Below, piece after piece: positions 41,457 to 48,638 of a stretch of DNA of 64,000 nt. The notes under the pieces are model-generated. The model was not told the origin of the DNA. It saw only the letters and a program-made list of their open reading frames with translations, and did no database searches. The stretch lies in the NCBI RefSeq assembly GCF_019710635.1, contig NZ_JAIFZS010000003.1, positions 62,001 to 126,000 on the forward strand. Reading direction: 5' to 3'. Numbering within the stretch: position 1 is the first letter of the stretch; the number at the start of each line of letters is the position of its first letter. This DNA is from Mycolicibacterium xanthum (lineage in GTDB: Bacteria > Actinomycetota > Actinomycetes > Mycobacteriales > Mycobacteriaceae). The position numbers and the translations under genes are program-made.

Positions 41457-42653
41457 ATGGCATACGACGTCGCCCGGGTGCGTGGATTGCACCCGTCGCT
41501 GGGCGATGGCTGGGTGCATCTGGACCCGCAGAACGGCATGCTGCTCCCCGACGCGGTCAGCAGGGCCGTGTCGACCGCCTCCCGGGGGTCGATGCCCAGC
41601 GTGACCGGGCCGCATCCGGCGGCTCAGCGCAGCGCGGCGGTACTGGCCGCGGCACGCCAGGCCGTCGCCGATCTGGTCAACGCCGATCCGGCCGGAGTGG
41701 TGCTGGGTCCCGACCGGGCGGTGCTGCTCACCTCGCTGGCCGACGCGGCGTCGGGGCGGGTGGGGCTCGGCTACGAACTCGTCGTGTCCCGGCTGGACGA
41801 CGAGGCGAACATCGGGCCGTGGCTACGTGCGGCTAACCGATTCGGCGCCAAGGTCAAGTGGGCCGAGGTCGACATCGAGACCGGCGAGATGCCCACCTGG
41901 CAGTGGGAAGAGCTGGTCACCCGGCCCACGCGGCTGGTCGCAATAACCTCGGCCTCTTCGACTTTGGGAACCGTCACCGAATTGCGCGAGGTCACCAAGT
42001 TGGTGCACGAGGTCGGCGGCCTGGTCGTCGTCGACCATTCGGCGGCGGCCCCGTACCGGCTCATCGACATCGACGAGATCGAAGCGGATGTGGTGGCGGT
42101 CAACGCGCTGGCGTGGGGCGGCCCCCCGATCGGTGCGCTGGTGTTCCGGGACCCTTCGGCCATCGACACGCTCGGATCGGTGTCGCTGAACCCGTACGCC
42201 ACCGGCCCGGCCCGGCTCGAGCTGGGCTCACACCAGTTCGGACTACTGGCCGGTGTAGTGGCGAGCATCGAATATCTTGCCGGGCTTGATGATTCAGCCC
42301 AGGGTGGGCGGCGTGAGCGGTTGGCGGCATCTATGCAGTCGGCCGGTTCCTACCTGGGTGGGCTGTTCGACTATCTGCTGACGTCATTGCGGTCGTTGCC
42401 CGCCGTGATGGTGATCGGCAGCCCGGATGACCGCATCCCGGTGCTCAGCTTCGCGGTCAACAACGTGCCGGCAGATCGGGTGGTGCAGCGACTGGCCGAC
42501 AACGGGGTGCTGGCGATCGCAAACGCCGGCTCGCGAGTGCTCGACGTGATCGGGGTCAACGACGTCGGTGGCGCGGTGACCATCGGTCTTGCGCATTACA
42601 GCACCGCCGCCGAGGTCGACCAGTTGGTCCGTGCGCTGGCCTCGCTCGGCTGA
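41457..42653 (+). CDS. Cysteine-desulfurase-like (aminotransferase class V fold) protein lacking the PLP lysine
   Basis: A 398-residue fold-type I PLP-family protein, matching Rv3778c in position and pattern. The fold is recognisable: [24 protein letters not shown] followed by [26 protein letters not shown], where the Asp and His pair sits over the cofactor ring. However, the place of the conserved His-Lys that forms the Schiff base reads [15 protein letters not shown], without any lysine. No lysine occurs at all in the remaining C-terminal half. Classical desulfurase or aminotransferase chemistry is therefore unlikely. It may be a binding or regulatory protein, or use PLP-free chemistry. AGAGGTGG precedes the ATG. 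The bpa operon is divergent. Confidence 0.85.
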   Translation: MAYDVARVRGLHPSLGDGWVHLDPQNGMLLPDAVSRAVSTASRGSMPSVTGPHPAAQRSAAVLAAARQAVADLVNADPAGVVLGPDRAVLLTSLADAASGRVGLGYELVVSRLDDEANIGPWLRAANRFGAKVKWAEVDIETGEMPTWQWEELVTRPTRLVAITSASSTLGTVTELREVTKLVHEVGGLVVVDHSAAAPYRLIDIDEIEADVVAVNALAWGGPPIGALVFRDPSAIDTLGSVSLNPYATGPARLELGSHQFGLLAGVVASIEYLAGLDDSAQGGRRERLAASMQSAGSYLGGLFDYLLTSLRSLPAVMVIGSPDDRIPVLSFAVNNVPADRVVQRLADNGVLAIANAGSRVLDVIGVNDVGGAVTIGLAHYSTAAEVDQLVRALASLG

Positions 42654-42662
42654 CCCGTCGCG

Positions 42663-43637
42663 CTAATCGTCAACGCGTAGCAGCACTTTCCCCGCCACAT
42701 CACCGGACTCCAGCAGCTCGTGGGCGGCCTGCGCCTCGGCTATCGGGAACTCGGCCCCGATCACCGGACGGACCAGTCCGTCGGCGATCATCGGCCAGAC
42801 GTCGTCGATGACCCGGGCGACGATCTCGGTCTTGCCGCCGGGGCCGCCCACCGGGCGGGACCGCAGCGTGGTGGCGATCACGCTGCCGCGCTTGGCGAGC
42901 AACTTACCGATGTTCAGCTCCGTCTTGACGCCGCCCTGCATCCCGATGATCACCAGTCGGCCGTCGGTGGCCAGCGCGTCGATGTTGCGGTCCAGGTAGG
43001 CCGCACCCATTATGTCGAGGATGACGTCGGCTCCGCCCGCAGACCGGATGATCTCGACGAAATCGTCGCTGCGGTAGTCGATGGTGATCTCGGCGCCCAG
43101 TTCGGCGCACAGGTCGAGCTTGTTGGCCGAGCCCGCGGTGACGGCGACCCGGCAGTTCAGGGCGCGGGCCACCTGGATCGCGTGGGTGCCGATCCCGCTG
43201 GCACCGCCGTGCAGCAGGACCAGCTGTGAGGCGCGCAGCCCCGCGGTCATCACCAGGTTCGACCAGACCGTGCACGCCACCTCGGGCAGTCCGGCCGCGT
43301 GCACCGGCTCGACCCCGGTGGGAAGCGGGAGCACCTGGCCGGCGGGGACGGCGACGAACTCCGCGTAACCACCCCCCGCCAGCAAAGCACAGACTGGTTG
43401 CCCCGGTGACCACAGGGTGACCCCTTCGCCGACCGCTTCGATGGTCCCGGACACCTCCAGGCCGAGGATCTCGCTGGCGCCCGGAGGGGGTGGGTAGCGG
43501 CCGGCCGCCTGCAGCAGGTCGGCTCGGTTCACCCCGGCGGCGATGACTTTGATCAGGACTTCACCCGGAGCGGGCGCCACATCCGGAACGGATGTCCAGG
43601 CGAGCCGGCCCGGCGATTCGGCCACGATGGCGAACAT
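42663..43637 (-). CDS. NAD(P)H quinone oxidoreductase (zinc-free MDR family)
   Basis: A 324-residue medium-chain reductase of the quinone oxidoreductase branch (Rv3777 type). The N-terminal GroES-like domain has VNRADLLQAAGRYPPPPG and LGLEVSGTIEAVGEGV, without the zinc-binding cysteines of alcohol dehydrogenases. The Rossmann part contains LLHGGASGIGTHAIQVARAL, the NADPH-binding AXXGXXG-like loop. It probably reduces quinones or enones by NADPH; the physiological substrate is unknown. The ATG has GCAGGGA immediately upstream. It is divergent from the MarR gene 78 bases away, which may control it. Confidence 0.9.
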   Translation of the reverse strand: MFAIVAESPGRLAWTSVPDVAPAPGEVLIKVIAAGVNRADLLQAAGRYPPPPGASEILGLEVSGTIEAVGEGVTLWSPGQPVCALLAGGGYAEFVAVPAGQVLPLPTGVEPVHAAGLPEVACTVWSNLVMTAGLRASQLVLLHGGASGIGTHAIQVARALNCRVAVTAGSANKLDLCAELGAEITIDYRSDDFVEIIRSAGGADVILDIMGAAYLDRNIDALATDGRLVIIGMQGGVKTELNIGKLLAKRGSVIATTLRSRPVGGPGGKTEIVARVIDDVWPMIADGLVRPVIGAEFPIAEAQAAHELLESGDVAGKVLLRVDD

Positions 43638-43715
43638 TCCCTGCACGCTACCGACGCCGAACAGACACTGCCGGGTTTCCACCAGCGGCGAGCAAACCCG
43701 CCCTACTATGAGACG

Positions 43716-44228
43716 ATGGCGGGGATCATCGGGGGGCGCACGGCAAGCGACATGCCGGGGCTCGACATCGCCGAGCAGCGGGCGTGGCAGCATTTCCTGG
43801 ACGCCGCACTGCGACTCTACGGGACCATCAACCACATGCTGACCGATGAGCACAAGCTCACCCTCAACGACGTCCGCCTGCTGGACCTGCTCGCCAAATC
43901 GCCGACGGGCGCGGCCCGGATGGGTGATCTCGCCGAGGCGTTGATGTCGTTGCCGAGCCGGGTCACCCGGGAGATCCAGCGCCTGGAGGTGCAGGGTCTG
44001 GTCAACCGCGGTGCCAGCCCGGAAGACGGGCGCGGGGTAGTCGCCACCATCACAGAGGAGGGCCGGATGGCCCTGGCGGATGCCATGCGCACCTACGGCG
44101 CGGCCGTGCGGAGCCACTTCCTGGACCGGCTGTCACGTCCGCAGGTCGCGGCGATGGGGGAGAACTGCCGCAGGATCAGCACCGGGCTGCGGACCGGGGC
44201 GCCGTCGGCCAAGGTCGGCCGCGTCTAG
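43716..44228 (+). CDS. MarR-family transcriptional regulator
   Basis: A 170-residue winged-helix regulator of the MarR family. The dimerisation helix is QRAWQHFLDAALRLYGTINH, the recognition region is MGDLAEALMSLPSRVTREIQRLE, and the wing has NRGASPEDGRGVVATITEEG with the conserved Asp-x-Arg. It faces the divergent quinone oxidoreductase across 78 bases, the usual arrangement of a MarR repressor and its target, so it may control that enzyme in response to a phenolic or quinone ligand. That is inference. The tRNA-Ser gene begins 11 bases after its stop. Confidence 0.9.
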   Translation: MAGIIGGRTASDMPGLDIAEQRAWQHFLDAALRLYGTINHMLTDEHKLTLNDVRLLDLLAKSPTGAARMGDLAEALMSLPSRVTREIQRLEVQGLVNRGASPEDGRGVVATITEEGRMALADAMRTYGAAVRSHFLDRLSRPQVAAMGENCRRISTGLRTGAPSAKVGRV

Positions 44229-44238
44229 ACTGTCCCGC

Positions 44239-44328
44239 GGTGGCGTGGCAGAGCGGCCTAATGCACTCGCCTTGAAAGCGAGAGACGGCTAACACCGTCC
44301 GGGGGTTCAAATCCCTCCGCCACCGCCA
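44239..44328 (+). tRNA. tRNA-Ser (anticodon TGA)
   Basis: Acceptor GGTGGCG (44239-44245) pairs with CGCCACC (44318-44324), followed by G and an encoded CCA. The anticodon arm is CTCGC-CTTGAAA-GCGAG with TGA in the loop. A long variable arm (GACGG...CCGTC) and the T-arm GGGGGTTCAAATCCC confirm a class II serine tRNA of 90 bases. Confidence 0.97.
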
Positions 44329-44330
44329 CA

Positions 44331-44352
44331 CTCCTACCCTTTGACGTAGGAG
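44331..44352. terminator. Small hairpin between tRNA-Ser and the SnoaL-like gene
   Basis: CTCCTAC (44331-44337) pairs perfectly with GTAGGAG (44346-44352). It could end the tRNA transcript or the convergent SnoaL-like gene, whose stop it overlaps. There is no T-run, so the assignment is weak. Confidence 0.3.
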
Positions 44353-44672
44353 AGCTTCTCGGTGATCCGGTCGCCTCTGACCTTGAACACATCGACACCG
44401 CGGACGTGCCCGCCGTCCCAGTTGTAGCGCCACAGCTGGATGACACGATCCCCTGCAGCGAAAGTCTCTTCGGGCTCGAATCTCGATGCCGCATCGTCGA
44501 AGATGGCCGTCCAGGCTTCGCGGATCGCCTCATGCCCGACATGTCGCGTCCCGTCCGGAGCGGGGCCTGTCGCGTCGAATACGCAGTCGTCACTGAGGAA
44601 GGACATCGCGAGCGGCAGATCGTGGTCGGCCCATGCCGCCCCGAAGGCCTCGACGAGCGCAAGCGGATCCAT
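44334..44672 (-). CDS. SnoaL-like / NTF2-fold small protein
   Basis: A 112-residue protein of the SnoaL-like or nuclear-transport-factor-2 fold. It starts MDPLALVEAFGAAWADHD and has the typical FLSDDCVFDATGP strand-turn, then GHEAIREAWTAIF, AAGDRVIQLWRYNW and a closing strand ITEKLSYVKG. Members include isomerases, cyclases and many proteins of unknown role, and the pocket residues do not point to one reaction. GGGAGGGG lies about nine bases before the ATG. It stands alone between tRNA-Ser and a divergent membrane-protein gene. Confidence 0.82.
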   Translation of the reverse strand: MDPLALVEAFGAAWADHDLPLAMSFLSDDCVFDATGPAPDGTRHVGHEAIREAWTAIFDDAASRFEPEETFAAGDRVIQLWRYNWDGGHVRGVDVFKVRGDRITEKLSYVKG

Positions 44673-44833
44673 GCTGGTTACCCCTCCCAGTGATCACGGC
44701 TGGTGTGAGCCACTCGTACCCACTGGATGGTGGATTGTCAACGGAGCCCGCCGTCGTGGTCCCAGGCCGGGTGACGCGGCTGACCGGCGAGCACCTCCGG
44801 TAGTTCGAATTCCGCCCCTGTGCAGGTGAAACA

Positions 44834-45199
44834 GTGTGGCAGTACGCTCTTGCCATGTACGCCGCGAGGTGGGGACTCGTGGCACTCGGCGGGGTGCTCA
44901 TCGTTTCCGTGTGCTCGTTGGTGTTGGGGGGCCGGAGGCGCCGCCGCGGGGAGACCCCGGCGCAGCGATACCAGCGTGACGTGGTCGGGCTGAGGTACCG
45001 CCCGCAGACGTGGAAGACCAAGCGCGCGGCCGTATCCCGCAAGCAGAAGCACCGGATCTGGGCCGCCGGCGCGGCGGGCGCCGCCGGCTACGTCGTCGGG
45101 ACGAGCGGCATCGACGTCGGCACCGGCGGCGGCTGCGGAGGCGGCGGTTGCGGAGGCGGCGGTTGCGGAGGCGGAGGCGGTTGCGGCGGTGGGGCCTGA
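44834..45199 (+). CDS. Small membrane protein with Gly/Cys-rich tail
   Basis: A 121-residue protein of unknown function. One transmembrane helix (about 8-32) is followed by a very basic segment (GGRRRRRGETPAQRY ... KTKRAAVSRKQKHR), a second weakly hydrophobic Ala/Gly stretch, and a tail in which Cys recurs after every four or five Gly (four copies of CGGGG-like units). The tail resembles the Gly/Cys endings of some actinobacterial membrane proteins of the TIGR04222 type, but the rest does not. GTG 44834 has AGGTG five bases upstream and is preferred; ATG 44855 is also in frame. The tail could bind metal or be membrane- or wall-associated; this is a guess. Confidence 0.7.
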   Translation: MWQYALAMYAARWGLVALGGVLIVSVCSLVLGGRRRRRGETPAQRYQRDVVGLRYRPQTWKTKRAAVSRKQKHRIWAAGAAGAAGYVVGTSGIDVGTGGGCGGGGCGGGGCGGGGGCGGGA

Positions 45200-45208
45200 G
45201 CCGGTCCG

Positions 45209-46033
45209 CTACTCGCCGGTGAAGTTCGCCGGCCGCTTCTCGAACATCGCGGTGATGCCCTCGGTGAGGTCCTTCGACGGCAGGAACGCCGAGTTCCACG
45301 CCGCGACGTAGCGCAGGCTGGCCGACACCGCGGCGGTGCGCTGCTCGTCGAGCACGTCCTTGATGCCCTGAACCACCAGCGGTGGGTTGGCGGCGATCTC
45401 GGCGGCGGTGGCCCGCGCCGCGGCCAGCGACGCCTCGGCGTCGTCGTACACGTCGTTGACCAGACCGATCTTCTCCGCGCGGGTGGCGTCGATGTCCTTG
45501 CCCGTCAGCGCCAGCTCGCGCAGGTGCCCGTCGGACAGGATCAGCGGCAGCCGCGCCAACGAGCCCACGTCGGCGACTATCGCCAGCTTCACCTCACGAA
45601 CCGAGAACTTCGCGTCGGCGCTGGCGTAACGGATGTCGAGCGCCGAGATCAGGTCCACCCCGCCGCCGATGCACCAGCCGTGCACCGACGCGATGGTCGG
45701 GGTGCGGCAGTCGGCCACCGCGGTGATCGACTGTTGCATGGTCTTGAGCCGGGCGTGGAACTCCGCCCGCGGTTTGGCCAGTGCGCCCCCGGCCATCATC
45801 GGCCCGAGCGTGTCGCCCATGGCGGCCAGGTCCAGGCCGTAGCTGAAGTGCTTGCCCGACCCGGTCAGCACGATCGCCCGCACCTCGGGATCGGCGTCCA
45901 GCTCGGCGAAGACCACCGGGAGCTCGGCCCAGAACGCCGGCCCCATCGCGTTGCCCTTGCCGGGGCCGATGAGCGTCACCACCGCAACGTGCTCGGCGAT
46001 CTCGACGGTGACTGATTCCAATGAGCTGCCCAT
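45209..46033 (-). CDS. echA21: Enoyl-CoA hydratase/isomerase family protein (EchA21 type)
   Basis: A 274-residue crotonase-fold protein. The oxyanion-hole segments are GKHFSYGLDLAAMG and ASVHGWCIGGGVDLISALDIRYAS. The acidic residues usual for hydratases are partly replaced; the Asp in VKLAIVADVGSLARLP fits a dienoyl-CoA isomerase-like branch. It probably acts in beta-oxidation of unsaturated or branched acyl-CoA. The orthologue Rv3774 sits in the same neighbourhood in M. tuberculosis. The ATG is 35 bases after the lipoprotein stop and has no clear ribosome-binding site. It ends a four-gene run with hisC2, the DUF4334 gene and the lipoprotein. Confidence 0.88.
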   Translation of the reverse strand: MGSSLESVTVEIAEHVAVVTLIGPGKGNAMGPAFWAELPVVFAELDADPEVRAIVLTGSGKHFSYGLDLAAMGDTLGPMMAGGALAKPRAEFHARLKTMQQSITAVADCRTPTIASVHGWCIGGGVDLISALDIRYASADAKFSVREVKLAIVADVGSLARLPLILSDGHLRELALTGKDIDATRAEKIGLVNDVYDDAEASLAAARATAAEIAANPPLVVQGIKDVLDEQRTAAVSASLRYVAAWNSAFLPSKDLTEGITAMFEKRPANFTGE

Positions 46034-46068
46034 GGAGCAAGAGGTTAGCGGCCCGCCGGCCCGGCCGG

Positions 46069-46518
46069 TCAGCTGCCCATCAGGACCTGGCTGACCTTGG
46101 CATCCGGCAGGAACTGGCACGCGGCGTCGGCCAGGATCTGGCCGACGAACTCGCCGTCGGGGCCCAGCGGGTTGTTCTCGTCGGACAGGATGGCCCGGAC
46201 CACCGCGACCCGGGTGGGCTCGTCGAGGTCCTTGTACTCCTCGCAGGTCATCGTCAGCGCATTCGGCGGGGCGGGCACCTCGGGAACGTTGGTGTTGCGC
46301 GTCGGCAGCGGGATGTTCGGGATCGGGATGTTGGGCAGTTCCGGCAGCCCGGGGATGGTGGGGAGGCGGGAGGTGGTCGGCGCCGAGGTCAGCGGCGGAC
46401 CCGGTTCGGTGGTCTGCGCGACAACGCCCTCGGTGGAGCGCTGGCACGCCGTGGTCAGGCTCAGGACGACCGCGAGACCGACGAGGGTGGCCGCTGTCAG
46501 CCGCACGTGCGTGTTCAC
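46069..46518 (-). CDS. Putative Pro-rich lipoprotein
   Basis: A 149-residue exported protein. A basic N-terminus and hydrophobic segment end at LTTAC (Cys25), a plausible though imperfect lipobox, followed by a Thr/Pro-rich linker with repeated LP-x-IP-N-IP patterns and a C-terminal helical domain (LTMTCEEYKDLDEPTRVAVV ... DAACQFLPDAKVSQVL) with a Cys pair. The domain resembles small helical mycobacterial lipoproteins of the DUF732 kind but I cannot place it firmly. GTG 46518 is taken; GTG 46527 is three codons upstream. It lies in the hisC2-echA21 run. Confidence 0.75.
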   Translation of the reverse strand: MNTHVRLTAATLVGLAVVLSLTTACQRSTEGVVAQTTEPGPPLTSAPTTSRLPTIPGLPELPNIPIPNIPLPTRNTNVPEVPAPPNALTMTCEEYKDLDEPTRVAVVRAILSDENNPLGPDGEFVGQILADAACQFLPDAKVSQVLMGS

Positions 46519-46537
46519 GCTGGCCACGATATGCGGC

Positions 46538-47020
46538 TCAGCAACGCTCGAGATAAAAGTACAGGTGACGCGGGGTGCCGGAGCTGTCGTCGAGTGCGCC
46601 CTTACCATTCATGATCCCGATGACCGCGTTGTCGTCGATGACCTTGAAGTGGTCGTGGACCGGTCGGCCGTCGTAGACCATCGACGCCACCGGCTCGCCG
46701 CGGAACTCCTCCATCCACAGGCTGGCCTCGCCGTTCATCGCCTCGGTGTTGGAGAACTTGTTGCCGTCGGCGTCCAGGCAGACCAGCGGCTTGGCGTCGG
46801 AGGCGGAGTGAAACGTCTTGCCGAACCAGTTCAGCCGCTTCATGAAGCCGTTGGCCTTGTGACCGGTGTCGAACTCGCCGCCCTTCCACTCGCCGATCAT
46901 GTAGTCGATGGTCGCCGGCGGCAGCGCCGCCCAGAACTCGTCGAGCTCGGCGTCGCCGATCCGGTCGGTGCGGTTCTTCAGCGCGGTGAAGGTCTCCCTG
47001 GCGGTGCTCACTGCGGTCAT
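46538..47020 (-). CDS. GXWXG/DUF4334 domain protein
   Basis: A 160-residue soluble protein. The GXWXG motif is visible as IGEWKGGEF near residue 43, and the DUF4334 part follows (LVCLDADGNKFSNTEAMNG, then FRGEPVASMVYDGRPVHDHF). The family is a lipocalin-like beta-barrel of unknown activity, sometimes linked to ligand binding. The ATG overlaps the hisC2 stop (ATGA), so both are translationally coupled. The end LYFYLERC contains a terminal Cys. Confidence 0.85.
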   Translation of the reverse strand: MTAVSTARETFTALKNRTDRIGDAELDEFWAALPPATIDYMIGEWKGGEFDTGHKANGFMKRLNWFGKTFHSASDAKPLVCLDADGNKFSNTEAMNGEASLWMEEFRGEPVASMVYDGRPVHDHFKVIDDNAVIGIMNGKGALDDSSGTPRHLYFYLERC

Positions 47021-48072
47021 GGCTGTCCTATCCAGCGTCGGGCGAATTCGAGGAACGCGTCGTTCTCGGCGGGGGACGCGACGGTGACCCGCACGCCGTC
47101 CTCACCGTACGGGCGCACGATGATGCGGCTGTTGGCGGAGTCGGCGGCGAACTGCTGGGCGCGGCCCGGCAGCGGCAGCCAGACGAAGTTGGCCTGCGAC
47201 GGCGGCAGGTCGTAGCCCGCGTCGCGCAGCGCCTCGGAGACCCTGGTGCGTTCGGCGACGACGGCGTCGGTGCGCTCCAGCAGCTCGTCGGCGGCGTCCA
47301 GGCAGGCGATCGCGGCTGACTGCGAGACGCTGGTCGCGGTGAAGGGCACGTAGACCTTGGACAGCGCGCTGACGATGTCCGGGTCGGCGACGGCATACCC
47401 CACGCGCAGGCCGGCCAGCCCGTAGGCCTTCGAGAACGTCCGCAGCACAACGACATTGCTGTGCTCGCGGACCAGCTCGAAGCTGTCGGGCACCAGGTCG
47501 TCGCGGATGTACTCGACGTACGCCTCGTCGAGCACCACCAGGATGTGCGGCGGCACCGCCGCGACGAAGCGGGCCAGCGCCCCGGGGTCGACGACGGTGC
47601 TGGTCGGGTTGTTCGGGTTGCACACGAAGATCAGCCGGGTGCGATCGGTGATCGCGGCGAGCATCGCGTCCAGGTCGTAGGTGTGGTCGGTCAACGGCAC
47701 CTGCACCGGGGTGGCGCCCGCGGTGCGCACCTGCAGCGGGTAGATCTCGAAGCTGCGCCAGCCGTAGAGCACCTCGTCGCCGACGGTCGAGGTGATCTGG
47801 ATCAACTGCTGGCACAGGCTGACCGACCCGCAGCCCACCGAGATGTGCTCGGGGGCGAAGTTGACGTGCTTGGCCAGCCGCTCCTTGAGCTCCACGTAGC
47901 CGTTGTCCGGGTAGCGGTTGATGCCCTCGATCGCCTTCTCGATCGCGGCCCGCACGCTGGGCAGCGGCCCCTGCACGGTTTCGTTGCTGGCGATCTTGAT
48001 CGCACCGGGCACCGTGCGGCCCGGGGTGTAGGCGGGCAGATCGGCGAGCTCGGGGCGCAGTCGGGCGGACAC
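47017..48072 (-). CDS. hisC2: Histidinol-phosphate/aromatic aminotransferase (HisC2, Pat type)
   Basis: A 351-residue class I/II aminotransferase. The PLP Lys is in TFSKAYGLAGLRVG, with CNPNNPTSTVV and VVLDEAYVEY before it and the substrate Arg in the GEDGVRVTV segment. Substrate-loop residues around GRTVPGAIKIASNE and GCGSVSLCQQLI are those of the mycobacterial Rv3772 branch, which is reported to prefer aromatic amino acids over histidinol phosphate. A true biosynthetic hisC would normally be found in the his operon. The GTG start lies 94 bases from tRNA-Ser on the other strand. Confidence 0.9.
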   Translation of the reverse strand: MSARLRPELADLPAYTPGRTVPGAIKIASNETVQGPLPSVRAAIEKAIEGINRYPDNGYVELKERLAKHVNFAPEHISVGCGSVSLCQQLIQITSTVGDEVLYGWRSFEIYPLQVRTAGATPVQVPLTDHTYDLDAMLAAITDRTRLIFVCNPNNPTSTVVDPGALARFVAAVPPHILVVLDEAYVEYIRDDLVPDSFELVREHSNVVVLRTFSKAYGLAGLRVGYAVADPDIVSALSKVYVPFTATSVSQSAAIACLDAADELLERTDAVVAERTRVSEALRDAGYDLPPSQANFVWLPLPGRAQQFAADSANSRIIVRPYGEDGVRVTVASPAENDAFLEFARRWIGQP

Positions 48073-48166
48073 CCGCTCAGTTTATGGCCAGCCCCGGGCG
48101 CCTTTGGATGTGCTTTGCTTCTGCAGGTCTGCCCTGTGTACGCTCTTGGCTCGGCGGTAAACGTCA

Positions 48167-48255
48167 GGAGGCGTGCCAGAGCGGCCGAATGGGGCTCACT
48201 GCTAATGAGTTGTCCACCTCAAAGTGGACCGGAGGTTCAAATCCTCTCGCCTCCG
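48167..48255 (+). tRNA. tRNA-Ser (anticodon GCT)
   Basis: Acceptor GGAGGCG (48167-48173) pairs with CGCCTCC (48248-48254). The loop TGCTAAT carries GCT. A long variable arm (TGTCCACCTC...GTGGACC) and the T-arm GGAGGTTCAAATCCTC confirm tRNA-Ser. CCA is not encoded. Confidence 0.96.
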
Positions 48256-48305
48256 CGTTGACGGCCGGCTCGCCGGCGTCGACAACTGAAAACTGAACAC
48301 ACCAA

Positions 48306-48378
48306 GCGCCCGTAGCTCAACGGATAGAGCATCTGACTACGGATCAGAAGGTTAGGGGTTCGAATCCCTTCGGGCGCG
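48306..48378 (+). tRNA. tRNA-Arg (anticodon ACG)
   Basis: Acceptor GCGCCCG pairs with CGGGCGC. The D-arm is GCTC...GAGC, the anticodon arm TCTGA-CTACGGA-TCAGA with ACG, and the T-arm GGGGTTCGAATCCC. Length 73 bases, CCA not encoded. It lies 50 bases after tRNA-Ser(GCT) and is probably cotranscribed with it. Confidence 0.96.
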
Positions 48379-48638
48379 CCCACTAAAGCATGTCGTGCGC
48401 GGCACCGCAGCCAAGTCTGCACACCGGCGCCGCCCGCGTCAGCATTCCTCCGCTTCCGACCGGGTGCGGCCCTCCACACCGGTGGACCAGCGGTCACCAC
48501 GGCCGACCGGCCTGACCTCGAACATCGCCGGAATACGGCTCGCGATCACCAAGTCGGGATCGCCGCGTCGATATGCCACCCGCTGGTGGGTCGACGGTGA
48601 CACCATGGTGCGGTGAGCCGGGGTGGGGGCCGCCCGAG

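Noticed and set aside
44834..45199. Gly/Cys-rich tail as a ribosomally made, modified peptide precursor
   Set aside because: The protein has a membrane helix and a long basic part, and no radical-SAM, cyclodehydratase or lanthionine enzyme is near.
48306..48378. tRNA-Arg as a proven phage or island attachment site
   Set aside because: No integrase and no second copy of the tRNA 3' end were found by eye in the window.
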